Assembly: GCA_024708885.1 (NCBI GenBank)
Contig: JANJXT010000034.1
Location: forward strand, 1-64,000
Length of the DNA stretch: 64,000 bases
Direction: 5' to 3'
DNA from: Thiobacillus sp.
GTDB lineage: Bacteria; Pseudomonadota; Gammaproteobacteria; Burkholderiales; Thiobacillaceae
Made by a program: the position numbers and the translations under genes. The notes below the pieces were generated by a model. It was not told where the DNA came from. It made no database searches and was given only the letters and a program-made list of their open reading frames with translations. This document shows positions 7,657 to 17,100 of this stretch, piece after piece; the first letter of the stretch is position 1; every line of letters starts with the position of its first letter.

Positions 7657-8897
7657 ATACCCTGCACCGCATCGACGGCCGCCTCCATCTCGAGGACGTG
7701 GCGCTGGATTCTCTCGCCGAACGCTTCGGCACCCCGCTCTATGCCTACTCGCGCGCCGCCCTCGAAGCCGCCTACCGCGCCTATGCCGACGCCTTCGCCG
7801 CCATCCCGCATCTCGTCTGCTACGCGGTGAAGGCCAATTCCAGTCTCGCCGTTCTCAACCTGTTCGCGCGCCTGGGCGCCGGCTTCGACATCGTCTCCGG
7901 CGGGGAACTCGCCCGCGTGCAGGCCGCCGGCGCCGACCCCGCCAAGGTGGTGTTTTCCGGCGTCGGCAAGTCCGCCGCCGAGATGCGCGCGGCGCTGGAG
8001 GCCGGCATCCTCTGCTTCAACGTCGAGTCCGAGAGTGAACTGCACCGCCTCAACCGCGTCGCCGGCGAGCTCGGCCGGACCGCGCCGATCTCGTTTCGCG
8101 TCAATCCGGACGTCGACGCACGGACCCACCCCTACATCTCCACCGGCCTCAAGCAGAACAAGTTCGGTGTGCCGATCGCCCAGGCGCATGCGCTCTACCG
8201 GCAGGCGGCGATGCTGCCGCAGCTTGAGATCGTCGGCATCGACTGCCACATCGGATCGCAGCTCACCGACCTGTCGCCCCTGGCGGATGCCGCCGACCGC
8301 GTGCTCGCGCTGGTCGACGCGCTGGCCGCAGACGGCATCGTCCTTCGCCACATCGACCTCGGCGGCGGTGTCGGCATCCGCTACCGCGACGAAATCCCGC
8401 CCGATCTCGCCGCCTACGGTCGCGTGCTGGCGCAGAAATTCGCGGGACGGCGCGAGACCCTGCTGCTCGAACCCGGGCGATCGCTGGTCGGCAACGCCGG
8501 CCTGCTGCTCACCCGTGTCGAGTACCTGAAGCCCGGGGAAGAGAAAAATTTCGCCATCGTCGACGCGGCGATGAACGATCTGATGCGCCCGGCGCTGTAT
8601 GAAGCCTTCCACGAGATCGTCGCCGTCGACGAAAGAAGCGTGCCCGCCCGGCGCTACGACGTCGTCGGCCCGATCTGCGAGACCGGCGATTTCATTGGCT
8701 TTGCGCGCGATCTCGCGATCGAGGAAGGCGATCTTCTCGCCGTTCTTTCGGCCGGCGCCTACGGCATGAGCATGGCTTCCAACTACAATTCGCGCCCGCG
8801 GGCGGCCGAAGCGCTCGTCGACAAGAACAAAATTCATTTGATCCGAGAACGCGAGACGCTCACCAGCATGATGGCCGGAGAACGGCTTCCTGATTGA
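7653..8897 (+). CDS. lysA: Diaminopimelate decarboxylase
   Basis: A PLP enzyme that makes L-lysine from meso-diaminopimelate. 414 residues from the GTG at 7653, which overlaps the lptM stop. The PLP lysine is in CYAVKANSS (Lys ~60). The glycine-rich phosphate loop HIDLGGGVGIRY and the subunit-shared active-site segment GPICETGDFIG are present. No terminator was found directly after it. Confidence 0.96.
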   Translation: MNTLHRIDGRLHLEDVALDSLAERFGTPLYAYSRAALEAAYRAYADAFAAIPHLVCYAVKANSSLAVLNLFARLGAGFDIVSGGELARVQAAGADPAKVVFSGVGKSAAEMRAALEAGILCFNVESESELHRLNRVAGELGRTAPISFRVNPDVDARTHPYISTGLKQNKFGVPIAQAHALYRQAAMLPQLEIVGIDCHIGSQLTDLSPLADAADRVLALVDALAADGIVLRHIDLGGGVGIRYRDEIPPDLAAYGRVLAQKFAGRRETLLLEPGRSLVGNAGLLLTRVEYLKPGEEKNFAIVDAAMNDLMRPALYEAFHEIVAVDERSVPARRYDVVGPICETGDFIGFARDLAIEEGDLLAVLSAGAYGMSMASNYNSRPRAAEALVDKNKIHLIRERETLTSMMAGERLPD

Positions 8898-9201
8898 CTT
8901 TTCGCCACAAGAGCCAGATGGCCAAGAGGCTTCCATTTGGTATCGTCCCGATACATTTTGTTTCACTGCTACATTTTTTCGCCGCTGCCCCACGCTTCGC
9001 ATTGACTATTCGTTGAACACTCCGCAAAACGCTCTAGAATGGAATTCACCAAGCGGAGCCTCGGTATCGCCCGTCTCCATGCGGGTTTCGGGCAATCGGT
9101 TGCCTGTCGGTACCACGCTTTGGAAGTGCATGTCTGACTGCACGTTGCTTCAAAAATGTAGTGACTGGTAAGTACGTTCAACTTCTGAAGGAGTGTTAAA
9201 G
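8898..9201. other. 304-base non-coding region holding the promoter of the lysine/alanine-rich protein
   Basis: No gene is visible. A promoter-like pair, TTGAAC (9013-9018) and TAGAAT (9035-9040, 16-base spacer), lies in the middle. That would leave a leader of about 155 bases before the start at 9202. Confidence 0.5.
9013..9040 (+). promoter_or_regulatory. Probable sigma-70 promoter of the histone-like gene
   Basis: TTGAAC and TAGAAT, each one or two mismatches from consensus, are separated by 16 bases and point towards the gene at 9202. Confidence 0.45.
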
Positions 9202-9882
9202 ATGGCAACAGCGAAGAAACCTGCCGCCAAACCGGCGGCCAAGAAAGCAGCAGCCAAGCCGGCTGCGAAGAAGGCCGCTCCGGCAAAGAAGGCCGCCGCC
9301 AAACCTGCAGTGAAGAAGGCCGCCGCCAAGCCGGCTGCGAAGAAGGCCGCTCCGGCCAAGAAACCCGCCGTCAAGAAGGCAGCCCCCGCCAAGAAGGCCG
9401 CTCCAGCCAAGAAGCCCGCCGCCAAGCCCGCAGTGAAGAAGGCCGCCGCCAAGCCGGCTGCGAAGAAAGCCGCTCCGGCAAAGAAACCCGCCGTCAAGAA
9501 AGCAGCACCCGCCAAGAAGGCAGCACCGGCCAAGAAGCCCGCAGTGAAAAAAGCGGCACCGGCGAAGAAGGCAGCACCGGCCAAGAAGCCCGCAGTGAAG
9601 AAGGCCGCTGCCAAGCCGGCTGCAAAGAAGGCCGCCCCGGCGAAGAAACCCGCCGCCAAGAAAGCCGCTCCGGCCAAGAAGCCTGCCGCAAAGCCGGCTG
9701 CGAAGAAGGCCGCTCCGGCGAAGAAGCCCGCCGCCAAGCCGGCTGCAAAGAAGGCCGCCCCGGCGAAGAAACCCGCCGCCAAGAAAGCCGCTCCCGCCAA
9801 ACCTGCATCCACCTCCGCACCTGCGGCGGCACCGGCTGCACCCGCACCGGCGGTACCGGTCATCAAGCCTTTCGGGCTCTAA
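9202..9882 (+). CDS. Lysine/alanine/proline-repeat histone H1-like protein
   Basis: 226 residues made almost wholly of Lys, Ala and Pro in imperfect repeats such as KKAAPAKKPAAK, ending in an uncharged Ala/Pro tail and IKPFGL. Similar low-complexity tails occur in histone H1-like proteins, AlgP and the PhaF phasin, and bind DNA non-specifically. Here there is no separate N-terminal domain, so a nucleoid or polyhydroxybutyrate-granule role cannot be told apart. GAAGGAG (9187-9193) fixes the ATG at 9202 rather than the one nine bases earlier. A strong terminator follows. Repeat number is likely to vary between strains. Confidence 0.85.
   Translation: MATAKKPAAKPAAKKAAAKPAAKKAAPAKKAAAKPAVKKAAAKPAAKKAAPAKKPAVKKAAPAKKAAPAKKPAAKPAVKKAAAKPAAKKAAPAKKPAVKKAAPAKKAAPAKKPAVKKAAPAKKAAPAKKPAVKKAAAKPAAKKAAPAKKPAAKKAAPAKKPAAKPAAKKAAPAKKPAAKPAAKKAAPAKKPAAKKAAPAKPASTSAPAAAPAAPAPAVPVIKPFGL
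9205..9795 (+). repeat. Imperfect tandem repeats inside the lysine/alanine-rich gene
   Basis: Units built on AAGAAGGCCGCTCCGGCC-like blocks, with third-position changes, recur throughout. Near-identical longer segments (for example around 9253-9300, 9325-9370 and 9451-9490) recur as well. These are slippage- and recombination-prone. Confidence 0.8.
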
Positions 9883-10231
9883 CAGGTCGGGCGCTGCCCA
9901 ATCTGAAACGGGGGCCTGGCCCCCGTTTTTTATCCCCCACGCGCACGTACCAGAAATCGCCGCCCCCAGGGCAGGCGCACCACGCCAGCAACAGGCCGAG
10001 CATGCGGCGGCAACGCGCAGGGCGGGCGCGACCGGCAAGCCACCGCAGCGGATCCATTGACGAAACCGCTGACGGGCTGTCGACGCTTCATCAGGCCGGG
10101 TCGCATCAAACGATCGTCACCCTGTCATCCGAACTCCAAACAATGCACTTTTTCATGAACTTATCGGAACAGGCGCCGCTGGCATGAACACTGCAACAGC
10201 CCTTGCAAAGACAACGCAAGGAGACCCCAAC
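9883..10231. other. 349-base region between the histone-like gene and a small gene
   Basis: Apart from the terminator at 9908-9931 I see no gene, repeat or clear promoter. The frames are open by GC bias only. Confidence 0.4.
9908..9931 (+). terminator. Intrinsic terminator after the histone-like gene
   Basis: The hairpin ACGGGGGC / GCCCCCGT with a short CTG loop is followed by six T. It sits 26 bases after the stop codon. Confidence 0.85.
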
Positions 10232-10495
10232 ATGATCGAAATGGAAAACGGCGGCGCGCTCGACATCAACCTGCGGGAAGACAGCCACGGACGCGACCGC
10301 GTCGCGCTGACACTCGGACAGGATTGCACGCTCGAACTCAGCCCGCACCAGGCCCGTGTGCTGGCGACCGAGCTCATCATGGCGGTGAACCGTGCCGAGG
10401 TGCGCAGCAACCTCAAGCACAGCCACAACATGACCCGCGGCGGCGACGCCGGCTCGCAGCAGCGCAGCCCGTTCCACCAGGCGTTTGCTAAATAA
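10232..10495 (+). CDS. Small conserved-looking hypothetical protein
   Basis: 87 residues, mixed charge, no signal peptide and no membrane segment. The core reads VALTLGQDCTLELSPHQARV, followed by a helix ending in AEVRSNLKHSHN. AAGGAG (10218-10223) supports the ATG at 10232 rather than the one at 10184. I do not recognise the family. The gene ends directly in front of the structured leader at 10500. Confidence 0.6.
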   Translation: MIEMENGGALDINLREDSHGRDRVALTLGQDCTLELSPHQARVLATELIMAVNRAEVRSNLKHSHNMTRGGDAGSQQRSPFHQAFAK

Positions 10496-10499
10496 ATTC

Positions 10500-10776
10500 A
10501 ACCTGGAAACCGCAGTTGGACGCACCCTTGGGTGTGTAGCGGACTCACCCGCCAGGTGAACGGCATCGAAGGCACAAAACCTTGTGTTCATACGGTTTTC
10601 ATGAAAGCGAGGAGAGGTCAACTGCGGTTTTCAGGTTAGAGGCCGGCCGGTTTCGGCTGGACCGGGGCAACGGGCGCGTAGGCCTGACTTGCCCGATAAG
10701 ACGCCCCTGCATTGTCGGGGGGCCGCCATCCGTGTTAGGGTGGCACTAGGCGCGAGCTTCGTCCTCGCGCCTTTTT
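10500..10776 (+). ncRNA. Highly structured RNA element ending in a terminator just before thioredoxin
   Basis: A 19-bp near-perfect helix closes the first part: CCTGGAAACCGCAGTTG (10502-10518) pairs with 10619-10635 (one G-U), extended by two A-U pairs. Smaller hairpins lie inside it (10521-10536, 10573-10586). Further hairpins follow at 10692-10719 (CCCGATAA/TTGTCGGG) and 10725-10744 (GCCATCC/GGGTGGC), then the terminator at 10749-10776. A TAAATA -10-like element lies at 10489-10494. The element is either a stand-alone small RNA (6S RNA-like size, but I could not match its conserved bulge) or a cis-acting leader of the thioredoxin gene. Identity is unresolved. Confidence 0.5.
10749..10776 (+). 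terminator. Intrinsic terminator or attenuator 26 bases before thioredoxin
   Basis: GGCGCGAG (10749-10756) pairs perfectly with CTCGCGCC (10764-10771) and is followed by TTTTT. Only 26 bases separate the T run from the thioredoxin ATG, leaving no room for an ordinary promoter in between. Confidence 0.8.
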
Positions 10777-10802
10777 ATTTAGTCAACACTTCGGGAATCA
10801 GC

Positions 10803-11177
10803 ATGGCCGTCATCGAACTCACCAAGGACAATTTCGAATCCACCATCAACGGCAGCGACGTCGTCATCGTCGACTTCTGGGCACCGTGGTGCGGCCCCTG
10901 CCGTGGTTTCGCCCCGGTTTTCGAAGCGGCTGCCGAGAAGCACGCCGGCATCGTGTTCGCCAAGGTCAACACCGAAGTGGAGCAGGAGCTGGCTGGTTTC
11001 TTCCAGATTCGTTCGATTCCCACGCTGATGGTGTTCCGCGAGCAGGTCATCCTGTATTCGGAAGCCGGCTCCCTGCCCGCCAACGCACTCGACGCGCTGA
11101 TCGAACAGGTGATGGGTCTGGACATGGCGCAGGTCCACAAGGACATCGCCGAACAGCAGGCCCAGGGCGAGGCCTGA
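10803..11177 (+). CDS. Thioredoxin-family protein
   Basis: 124 residues with the canonical redox site FWAPWCGPC (Cys ~33 and ~36) and the cis-proline loop RSIPTLMVF. It has no signal peptide, so it acts in the cytoplasm. The C-terminal ~20 residues (AQVHKDIAEQQAQGEA) extend past the core thioredoxin fold. The start MAVIELTKDNF at 10803 fits the family; the ribosome site is weak. A terminator sits 26 bases upstream, so expression may depend on read-through or antitermination. It ends one base before the convergent hda. Confidence 0.9.
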   Translation: MAVIELTKDNFESTINGSDVVIVDFWAPWCGPCRGFAPVFEAAAEKHAGIVFAKVNTEVEQELAGFFQIRSIPTLMVFREQVILYSEAGSLPANALDALIEQVMGLDMAQVHKDIAEQQAQGEA

Positions 11178-11831
11178 TCAGGACCGCTCGCCACCCGCCA
11201 GCAGCTGCCGCACGAGCGGCAGGGTGATCGGCCGCCGCGTTTCCAGGCTGAAACGGTCGAGCGCCTCCAGCATCCCCAGCAGGCTCTGCATGTCCCGCGC
11301 GGTGTAGTTGAGCAGATAATCGGCGACCTGCGGGTCGAGGCGGAACCCCAGCGTTTCCGCATGATGCGCCAGCGCGGCGCGCTTCTCCGCATCGTTCAGG
11401 CCCTGGATCTGGAACACCAGCCCCCAGCCCAGGCGGGTGGCCAGCTCCGGCCGCACCGGCAACTCGGCGGGCGCCATGCTGCCCGCCGCCAGCCACAACC
11501 CGCCCGCCTCGCGCACGCGGTTGAAGCTGGCGAAGGCGGCGCGCTGCTGCGCCTCGCTCCAGGTCTCCACCGCATCCGCCACCACCGCCTCGGCGACGTC
11601 GACCCCGCCGATACCCACCGTCAGGCCGCGCGCCGCGCACGCACGCGCCCACGCGGCGAGCAGATAGCTCTTGCCGCTGCCCGGCGCACCCCACACGTAG
11701 ACCATGTGCTCGGCCGCCTCGCCCTCGAGCATGGCGTGCAATTGCGCCATCAGTTCGACGTTGCGCCCGACGATGAAACGGGCGAGATCGGGCGTGGCCG
11801 GGGGGCGGATATCGAGGACGAGCTGCTGCAT
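11178..11831 (-). CDS. hda: DnaA-related regulator Hda
   Basis: 217 residues from MQQLVLDIRPP. This AAA+ protein is related to DnaA domain III and lacks the DnaA DNA-binding domain. The Walker A motif GAPGSGKSYLL is near residue 46. The N-terminal QLVLDI resembles the clamp-binding QL(S/D)LF motif through which Hda meets the DNA polymerase clamp and switches off DnaA-ATP. The start at 11831 is chosen because it places this motif at the N-terminus; the ATG at 11867 would bury it. Confidence 0.88.
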   Translation of the reverse strand: MQQLVLDIRPPATPDLARFIVGRNVELMAQLHAMLEGEAAEHMVYVWGAPGSGKSYLLAAWARACAARGLTVGIGGVDVAEAVVADAVETWSEAQQRAAFASFNRVREAGGLWLAAGSMAPAELPVRPELATRLGWGLVFQIQGLNDAEKRAALAHHAETLGFRLDPQVADYLLNYTARDMQSLLGMLEALDRFSLETRRPITLPLVRQLLAGGERS

Positions 11832-11956
11832 GGCGGCGTTAGTGTACTGCCTCGCGACGATCCGCACGTGTCCCCGCGACGGCCGTCGTCGAAAGCGATG
11901 CCCCCGCGCCTTCCTGGCGCTATACTTTTCGGCTTCCGCCGCACCCGAGTCCAGAC

Positions 11957-13021
11957 ATGTCCACCGTTTTTCCCGTTCCGGTGAAACCCGTCATCCAGGC
12001 GCCGCCCCTGGTGGAGGAAACACTCGATCCCGCCGAACGCGAGGCGCTGAAGACGCGCATCAAGGCGCTGATGAAGGCGCAGGACGCGGTGCTGGTGGCG
12101 CACTACTATACCTCGGGCGACCTGCAGGATCTCGCCGAGGAAACCGGCGGCTGCGTCTCCGACAGCCTGGAAATGGCGCGCTTCGGCCACGCCCACCCGG
12201 CGAAGACGCTGATCGTCGCCGGGGTGAAGTTCATGGGCGAGACGGCAAAAATTCTCAACCCGGAAAAGCGCGTGTTGATGCCCGACCTCGCCGCCGAATG
12301 CTCGCTCGATCTTGCCTGCCCGGCGGACGAGTTCGCCGCCTTCTGCGACGCACATCCCGATCGTCTTTCGGTCGTCTATGCGAACACCAGCGCTGCGGTG
12401 AAGGCACGCGCCGACTGGGTCGTGACCTCGGGGATCGCCGCCAGGATCGTCAAATACCTGCATCGCCAGGGCCACAAGCTCGTATGGGCGCCGGACCGCC
12501 ATCTGGGCGAATACGTGCGCCAGGTGACCGGTGCCGACATGGTCCTGTGGCAGGGCTCGTGCGTGGTGCACGAGGCATTCAAGGCGGAGGCGCTGAAGAC
12601 GCTGCGCGCCGCGCATCCGGACGCGGCGGTGCTGGTGCATCCGGAGTCGCCAGAGGCCGTCATCGCCCTTGCCGACGTGGTCGGCTCGACGACACAGCTG
12701 ATCGAAGCGGTGCGTACCCTGCCCAACCCGGAATTCATCGTCGCCACCGACAACGGCATCTTCCACAGGATGCACGCCGTCGCGCCCGACAAGCGCCTGA
12801 TCGAGGCGCCGACGGCGGGCGTCGGCGCGACCTGCACCTCGTGTGCGCACTGCCCTTGGATGGCGATGAACGGCCTGCGCAGCCTCGCCGCGGTGCTCGA
12901 GCACGGCAGCAACGAAATCCACATCGAGGAATCGATCCGCACCCGCGCCGCCGTGTCGATCCAGCGCATGCTGGACTTCGCCGCAGCGGAGAAGGCCGGC
13001 CGCATCCAGCTCGGCGACTGA
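11957..13021 (+). CDS. nadA: Quinolinate synthase
   Basis: 354 residues. NadA condenses iminoaspartate with dihydroxyacetone phosphate to quinolinate in NAD synthesis and needs a [4Fe-4S] cluster held by three cysteines. Candidates are in [19 protein letters not shown] and [33 protein letters not shown] near the N-terminus and [13 protein letters not shown]-like residues ([14 protein letters not shown]) are family hallmarks. A TATACT (11921-11926) upstream could be its -10. nadB and nadC are not adjacent. Confidence 0.96.
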   Translation: MSTVFPVPVKPVIQAPPLVEETLDPAEREALKTRIKALMKAQDAVLVAHYYTSGDLQDLAEETGGCVSDSLEMARFGHAHPAKTLIVAGVKFMGETAKILNPEKRVLMPDLAAECSLDLACPADEFAAFCDAHPDRLSVVYANTSAAVKARADWVVTSGIAARIVKYLHRQGHKLVWAPDRHLGEYVRQVTGADMVLWQGSCVVHEAFKAEALKTLRAAHPDAAVLVHPESPEAVIALADVVGSTTQLIEAVRTLPNPEFIVATDNGIFHRMHAVAPDKRLIEAPTAGVGATCTSCAHCPWMAMNGLRSLAAVLEHGSNEIHIEESIRTRAAVSIQRMLDFAAAEKAGRIQLGD

Positions 13022-13032
13022 GGCGCGGCGCC

Positions 13033-13935
13033 ATGGCCGGTGGCAGCCTGCTCGCGCTCCTCGACGACATCGCCAGCGTGCTCGACGACGTGTCGGCAAT
13101 GACCCAGCTCGCCGCAAAAAAGACCTCCGGCGTGCTGGGCGACGATCTCGCATTGAACGCCCAGCAGGTCTCCGGCGTACGCGCCGCGCGCGAGCTGCCG
13201 GTGGTGTGGGCGGTCGCCAAGGGCTCGATGCGCAACAAGCTGATCCTCGTTCCCGCGGCGCTCGCCATCAGCGCAGTCGCACCCTGGGCGATCCTGCCGC
13301 TGCTCATGCTGGGCGGCGCCTTCCTCTGCTACGAAGGCGCGGAAAAACTGGCCCACAAATACCTGCACCGCGCGGAAGCGGCCACGCACGAGGCGGCTCT
13401 CGCCCAGGCGCTGGCCGATCCGGCGGCGGACCTGGTCACGCTGGAGCGCAACAAGATCCGGGGTGCAGTGCGCACCGACTTCGTCCTTTCGGCCGAAATC
13501 ATCGTCATCACCCTGGGTACGGTCGCCGGAGCGCCGTTCGGCGTGCAGCTCGCCGTGCTGGCGGGTATCGCCGTGCTGATGACGGTCGGTGTCTACGGGC
13601 TGGTCGCCGGCATCGTCAAGCTCGACGACGCCGGGCTGTATCTCGCTGCACGCCCCGGGCCGGTCGCGCGCGCGACCGGCCGCGCCCTGCTCGGCGCCGC
13701 ACCCTGGCTGATGAAAACACTCGCAGTCGTCGGTACCGCGGCGATGTTCCTGGTCGGCGGCGGTATTCTCACGCACGGCATCCCGTCCGTGCACCATGCC
13801 GTCTCAATGATCACGCCGCAACATGGCGCCGCCAGCGTGTTGCTGCCCTTGCTCATCAACGCCGGGGTCGGCATCGTCGCGGGTGCGGGCTTGCTTGCCG
13901 GCATCACGCTGGTCCGCCGTCTTGTCCACCGCTGA
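13033..13935 (+). CDS. DUF808-family inner-membrane protein (YedI-like)
   Basis: 300 residues. The N-terminus MAGGSLLALLDDIASVLDDV and the following KKTSGVLGDDLALNAQQV are the DUF808 signature. At least five hydrophobic segments follow between residues ~70 and 300. The function of the family is unknown. It begins 11 bases after nadA and may be cotranscribed with it. Confidence 0.88.
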   Translation: MAGGSLLALLDDIASVLDDVSAMTQLAAKKTSGVLGDDLALNAQQVSGVRAARELPVVWAVAKGSMRNKLILVPAALAISAVAPWAILPLLMLGGAFLCYEGAEKLAHKYLHRAEAATHEAALAQALADPAADLVTLERNKIRGAVRTDFVLSAEIIVITLGTVAGAPFGVQLAVLAGIAVLMTVGVYGLVAGIVKLDDAGLYLAARPGPVARATGRALLGAAPWLMKTLAVVGTAAMFLVGGGILTHGIPSVHHAVSMITPQHGAASVLLPLLINAGVGIVAGAGLLAGITLVRRLVHR

Positions 13936-13970
13936 ACGAAACGCGGGCGGCTGTTTGCACCGTTGCGGCA

Positions 13971-14075
13971 TCAATCGATGACGCCAAGCCACGACTGCTG
14001 ACCATGCTCGCGCGCCAACATGCCGTCGATGGTGTTGAGCGCCACGCGCAGCCGCAGGAAGCCCGGCCACCCTCC
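13971..14075 (-). pseudogene. Fragment of a CDP-alcohol phosphatidyltransferase gene
   Basis: The reverse-strand frame ending at TGA 13973-13971 contains RVALNTIDGMLAREHGQQS followed by WLG. This matches the start of the CDP-alcohol phosphatidyltransferase motif (DGxxAR, then G after eight residues). Only about 35 residues of similarity remain, with no start codon, no membrane helices and no second half of the motif. I read it as a decayed remnant. Confidence 0.5.
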
Positions 14076-14174
14076 CCGCGTCGTGGTTTCGCGCGATTTG
14101 TAGCCGCTATCCCTTAAAATACATGCTTTGCAGATGATGGCCGCGGCACTGCTCCGTGGCGTCCGCCTTCCAGC

Positions 14175-17100
14175 ATGACTGCACGCCTGCGCGAGATCCC
14201 CTACAACTACACGTCCTTCTCCGACCGCGAGATCGTCATCCGCCTGCTCGGTGCGGACGCGTGGGAGGTGCTCAACACCCTGCGCGCCGAGCGCAGGACC
14301 GGCCGCTCCGCGCGCATGCTGTTCGAGGTGCTGGGCGACATCTGGGTGGTGCGGCGCAACCCCTACCTGGAAGACGATCTGCTCGACAACCCCAAGCGCC
14401 GTGCGCAGCTCGTCGAGGCACTGCGTCATCGCCTGCACGAGATCGAGGCGCGCCGCCAGGGCAACGAGCTGGTCGGTCAGCTCTTGACCGTGGCCGGGCG
14501 CGCGGTACGCGAGTTCGAAACCTGGTTCGCCGACACGGCAAGCCTGCGCGCCCGCATCCGGCAGCGGCTCGCCGGACTCACCCGCCGCGACAACATCGCC
14601 TTCGACGGACTCGCCCGCGTCAGCCACGTCACCGACGCCACCGACTGGCGCGTCGAATATCCCTTCGTCGTGCTGACCCCGGACAGCGAGGCGGAAATGG
14701 CACCGCTGGTGGCCGGGCTCACCGCGCTCGGTCTCACCGTCATCCCGCGCGGCGGCGGTACCGGCTACACCGGCGGCGCGATACCGCTCACCGACCGCGC
14801 GGCGGTGATCAACACCGAGAAGCTCGAAGCGCTGGGCGCGGTCGAGATGCTGCACCTGCCCGGCTGCGAGTTCGCCGTGCCGACCATCCACTGCGGCGCC
14901 GGCGTCGTCACCAAGCGCGTGATGGAAGCCGCCGACGACGCCGGCCTGGTATTCGCGGTCGATCCCACCTCGGCCGACGCCTCGACCATCGGCGGCAACG
15001 TGTCAATGAACGCCGGCGGCAAGAAGGCCGTGCTGTGGGGCACCGCGCTCGACAACCTGGTGTCGTGGCGCATGGTCACGCCGGATGCCGACTGGATCGA
15101 GGTGACGCGCCTCGACCACAACCGCGGCAAGATCCACGACGCCCCCTCGGCAAGCTTCGAAATCCGCCGCTACGCCACCGACGGCCGCACGCCGAAGGGC
15201 TCGCCGGACATCCTCACCATTCCCGGGCGCCACTTCCGCAAGATCGGCCTGGGCAAGGACGTCACCGACAAGTTCCTCGCCGGCCTGCCCGGCATCCAGA
15301 AGGAGGGCTGCGACGGGCTCATCACCTCGGCGCGCTTCATCCTGCATCGCCTGCCGGCGCACACCCGCACGGTGTGCCTGGAATTCTTCGGCAGCGCGCG
15401 CGAGGCCACCCCCGCCATCGTCGAGATCAAGACCCGCTGCGACGCCCACCCCGAGGTGCAGCTCGCCGGTCTTGAACACCTCGACGCGCGCTACCTCAAG
15501 GCGGTCGGCTACGCCACCAAGGCGCCGCGTGCCGGGCGCCCGAACATGGTGCTGCTGATCGACGTCGTCTCGGACAACGAAACCGCGCTCGGCGAAGCCG
15601 CCTCGAAAATCGTCCAGCTCGCCAATCTGCGCGGCGGCGAAGGCTTCATCGCGGTATCGCCCGAGAAACGCAAAATCTTCTGGCTCGACCGCGCCCGTAC
15701 CGCTGCCATCGCGGCGCACACCAACGCCTTCAAGATCAACGAGGACGTGGTCATCCCGCTCGAGCGCCTGGGTGACTACACCGACGGCGTGGAGCGCATC
15801 AACATCGAGCTGTCGATCGGCAACAAGCTGAAGATCGCCGATGCGCTGGCGGAGTTTTTCGCCGGCGATCTTCCCTTGCTGGAAGACGACGACACCGTCG
15901 CCGACCCCGCGCAGGTGGCCGAAAAGCAGGCCCAGGCCCAAGCCCTCATCGCCACGGTGCGCCAACGCTGGGCCGGTCATCTTGCCGACCTCGATGCGCC
16001 CCTCTCCCTTGATGGGAGCGAGGCCGGGGAAGCGCGCACGCCCCTCACCGTCTTCACCGCCCTGCGCGACAAGCACATCCGCGTGTCCTGGAAGCGCGAG
16101 CTGCGCCGCGCGCTGCACCAGCTCTTCGTCGGTCGCGAGTACACGCCCATCCTCGAGGCCTGCGACCGCATCCATGGGGAGATACTCAAGAGCCGGGTGT
16201 TCGTCGCGCTGCACATGCATGCCGGCGACGGCAACGTGCACACCAACATCCCGGTCAATTCCGACGATTACGCCATGCTGCAGGCGGCCAATGCCGCGGT
16301 CGTGCGCATCATGAAGCTCGCCACCGAGCTTGGCGGCGTGATCTCCGGCGAGCACGGCATCGGGCTCACCAAGCTCGAATTCCTCGACGACACGACGCTG
16401 GCGACGTTCGGTGAATACAAGAAGAAAGTCGACCCCAAGGGCTGCTTCAACAAGGGCAAGCTCATGCGCGGCGCCGACCTGCACAATGCCTACACGCCGT
16501 CGTTCAGCCTGCTCGAAGCCGAGTCCATCATCCTCGAATCGACCGAGATCGGCGCCATCGCCGACTCCATCAAGGACTGCCTGCGCTGCGGCAAGTGCAA
16601 GCCGGTGTGCAACACCCACATCCCGCGCGCCAACCTGCTCTACTCGCCGCGCAACAAGATCCTCGCGACTTCGCTGCTGATCGAAGCGTTCCTGTATGAA
16701 GAGCAGACCCGGCGCGGCGTGTCGCTCAGGCACTTCGACGAATTTTCCGACGTCGCCGACCACTGCACCATCTGCCACAAGTGCAAGAACCCCTGCCCGG
16801 TCGACATCGACTTCGGCGACGTCTCGATCGCCATGCGCAACCTGCTGCGTCGCCAGGGCAAGAAGAAGTTCAACCCCGGCAGCTGGGCGTCGATGGCCTT
16901 CCTCAACGCCACCGATCCGGCGACGATCAAGGCCATCCGCAAGCCGCTCATCGAGTGGGGCTATGCCAGCCAGCGCCTCGGCCACCAGCTGTTCAAGCGC
17001 CTCGGCCTGATCCAGGCGCAGACGCAGCACCCGCCCGCCTCGCTGGGCCGGCCCAAACCCGTCGCGCAGGTGATCCATCTGGTCAACAAGCCGATGCCGG

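Noticed and set aside
9205-9795. CRISPR-like periodicity
   Set aside because: Repeats are coding, imperfect and lack unique spacers; no cas genes in the window.
9150-9866. Reverse frame of Ala/Phe/Gly repeats opposite the histone-like gene
   Set aside because: Exact mirror of the lysine/alanine repeats; no start signal.
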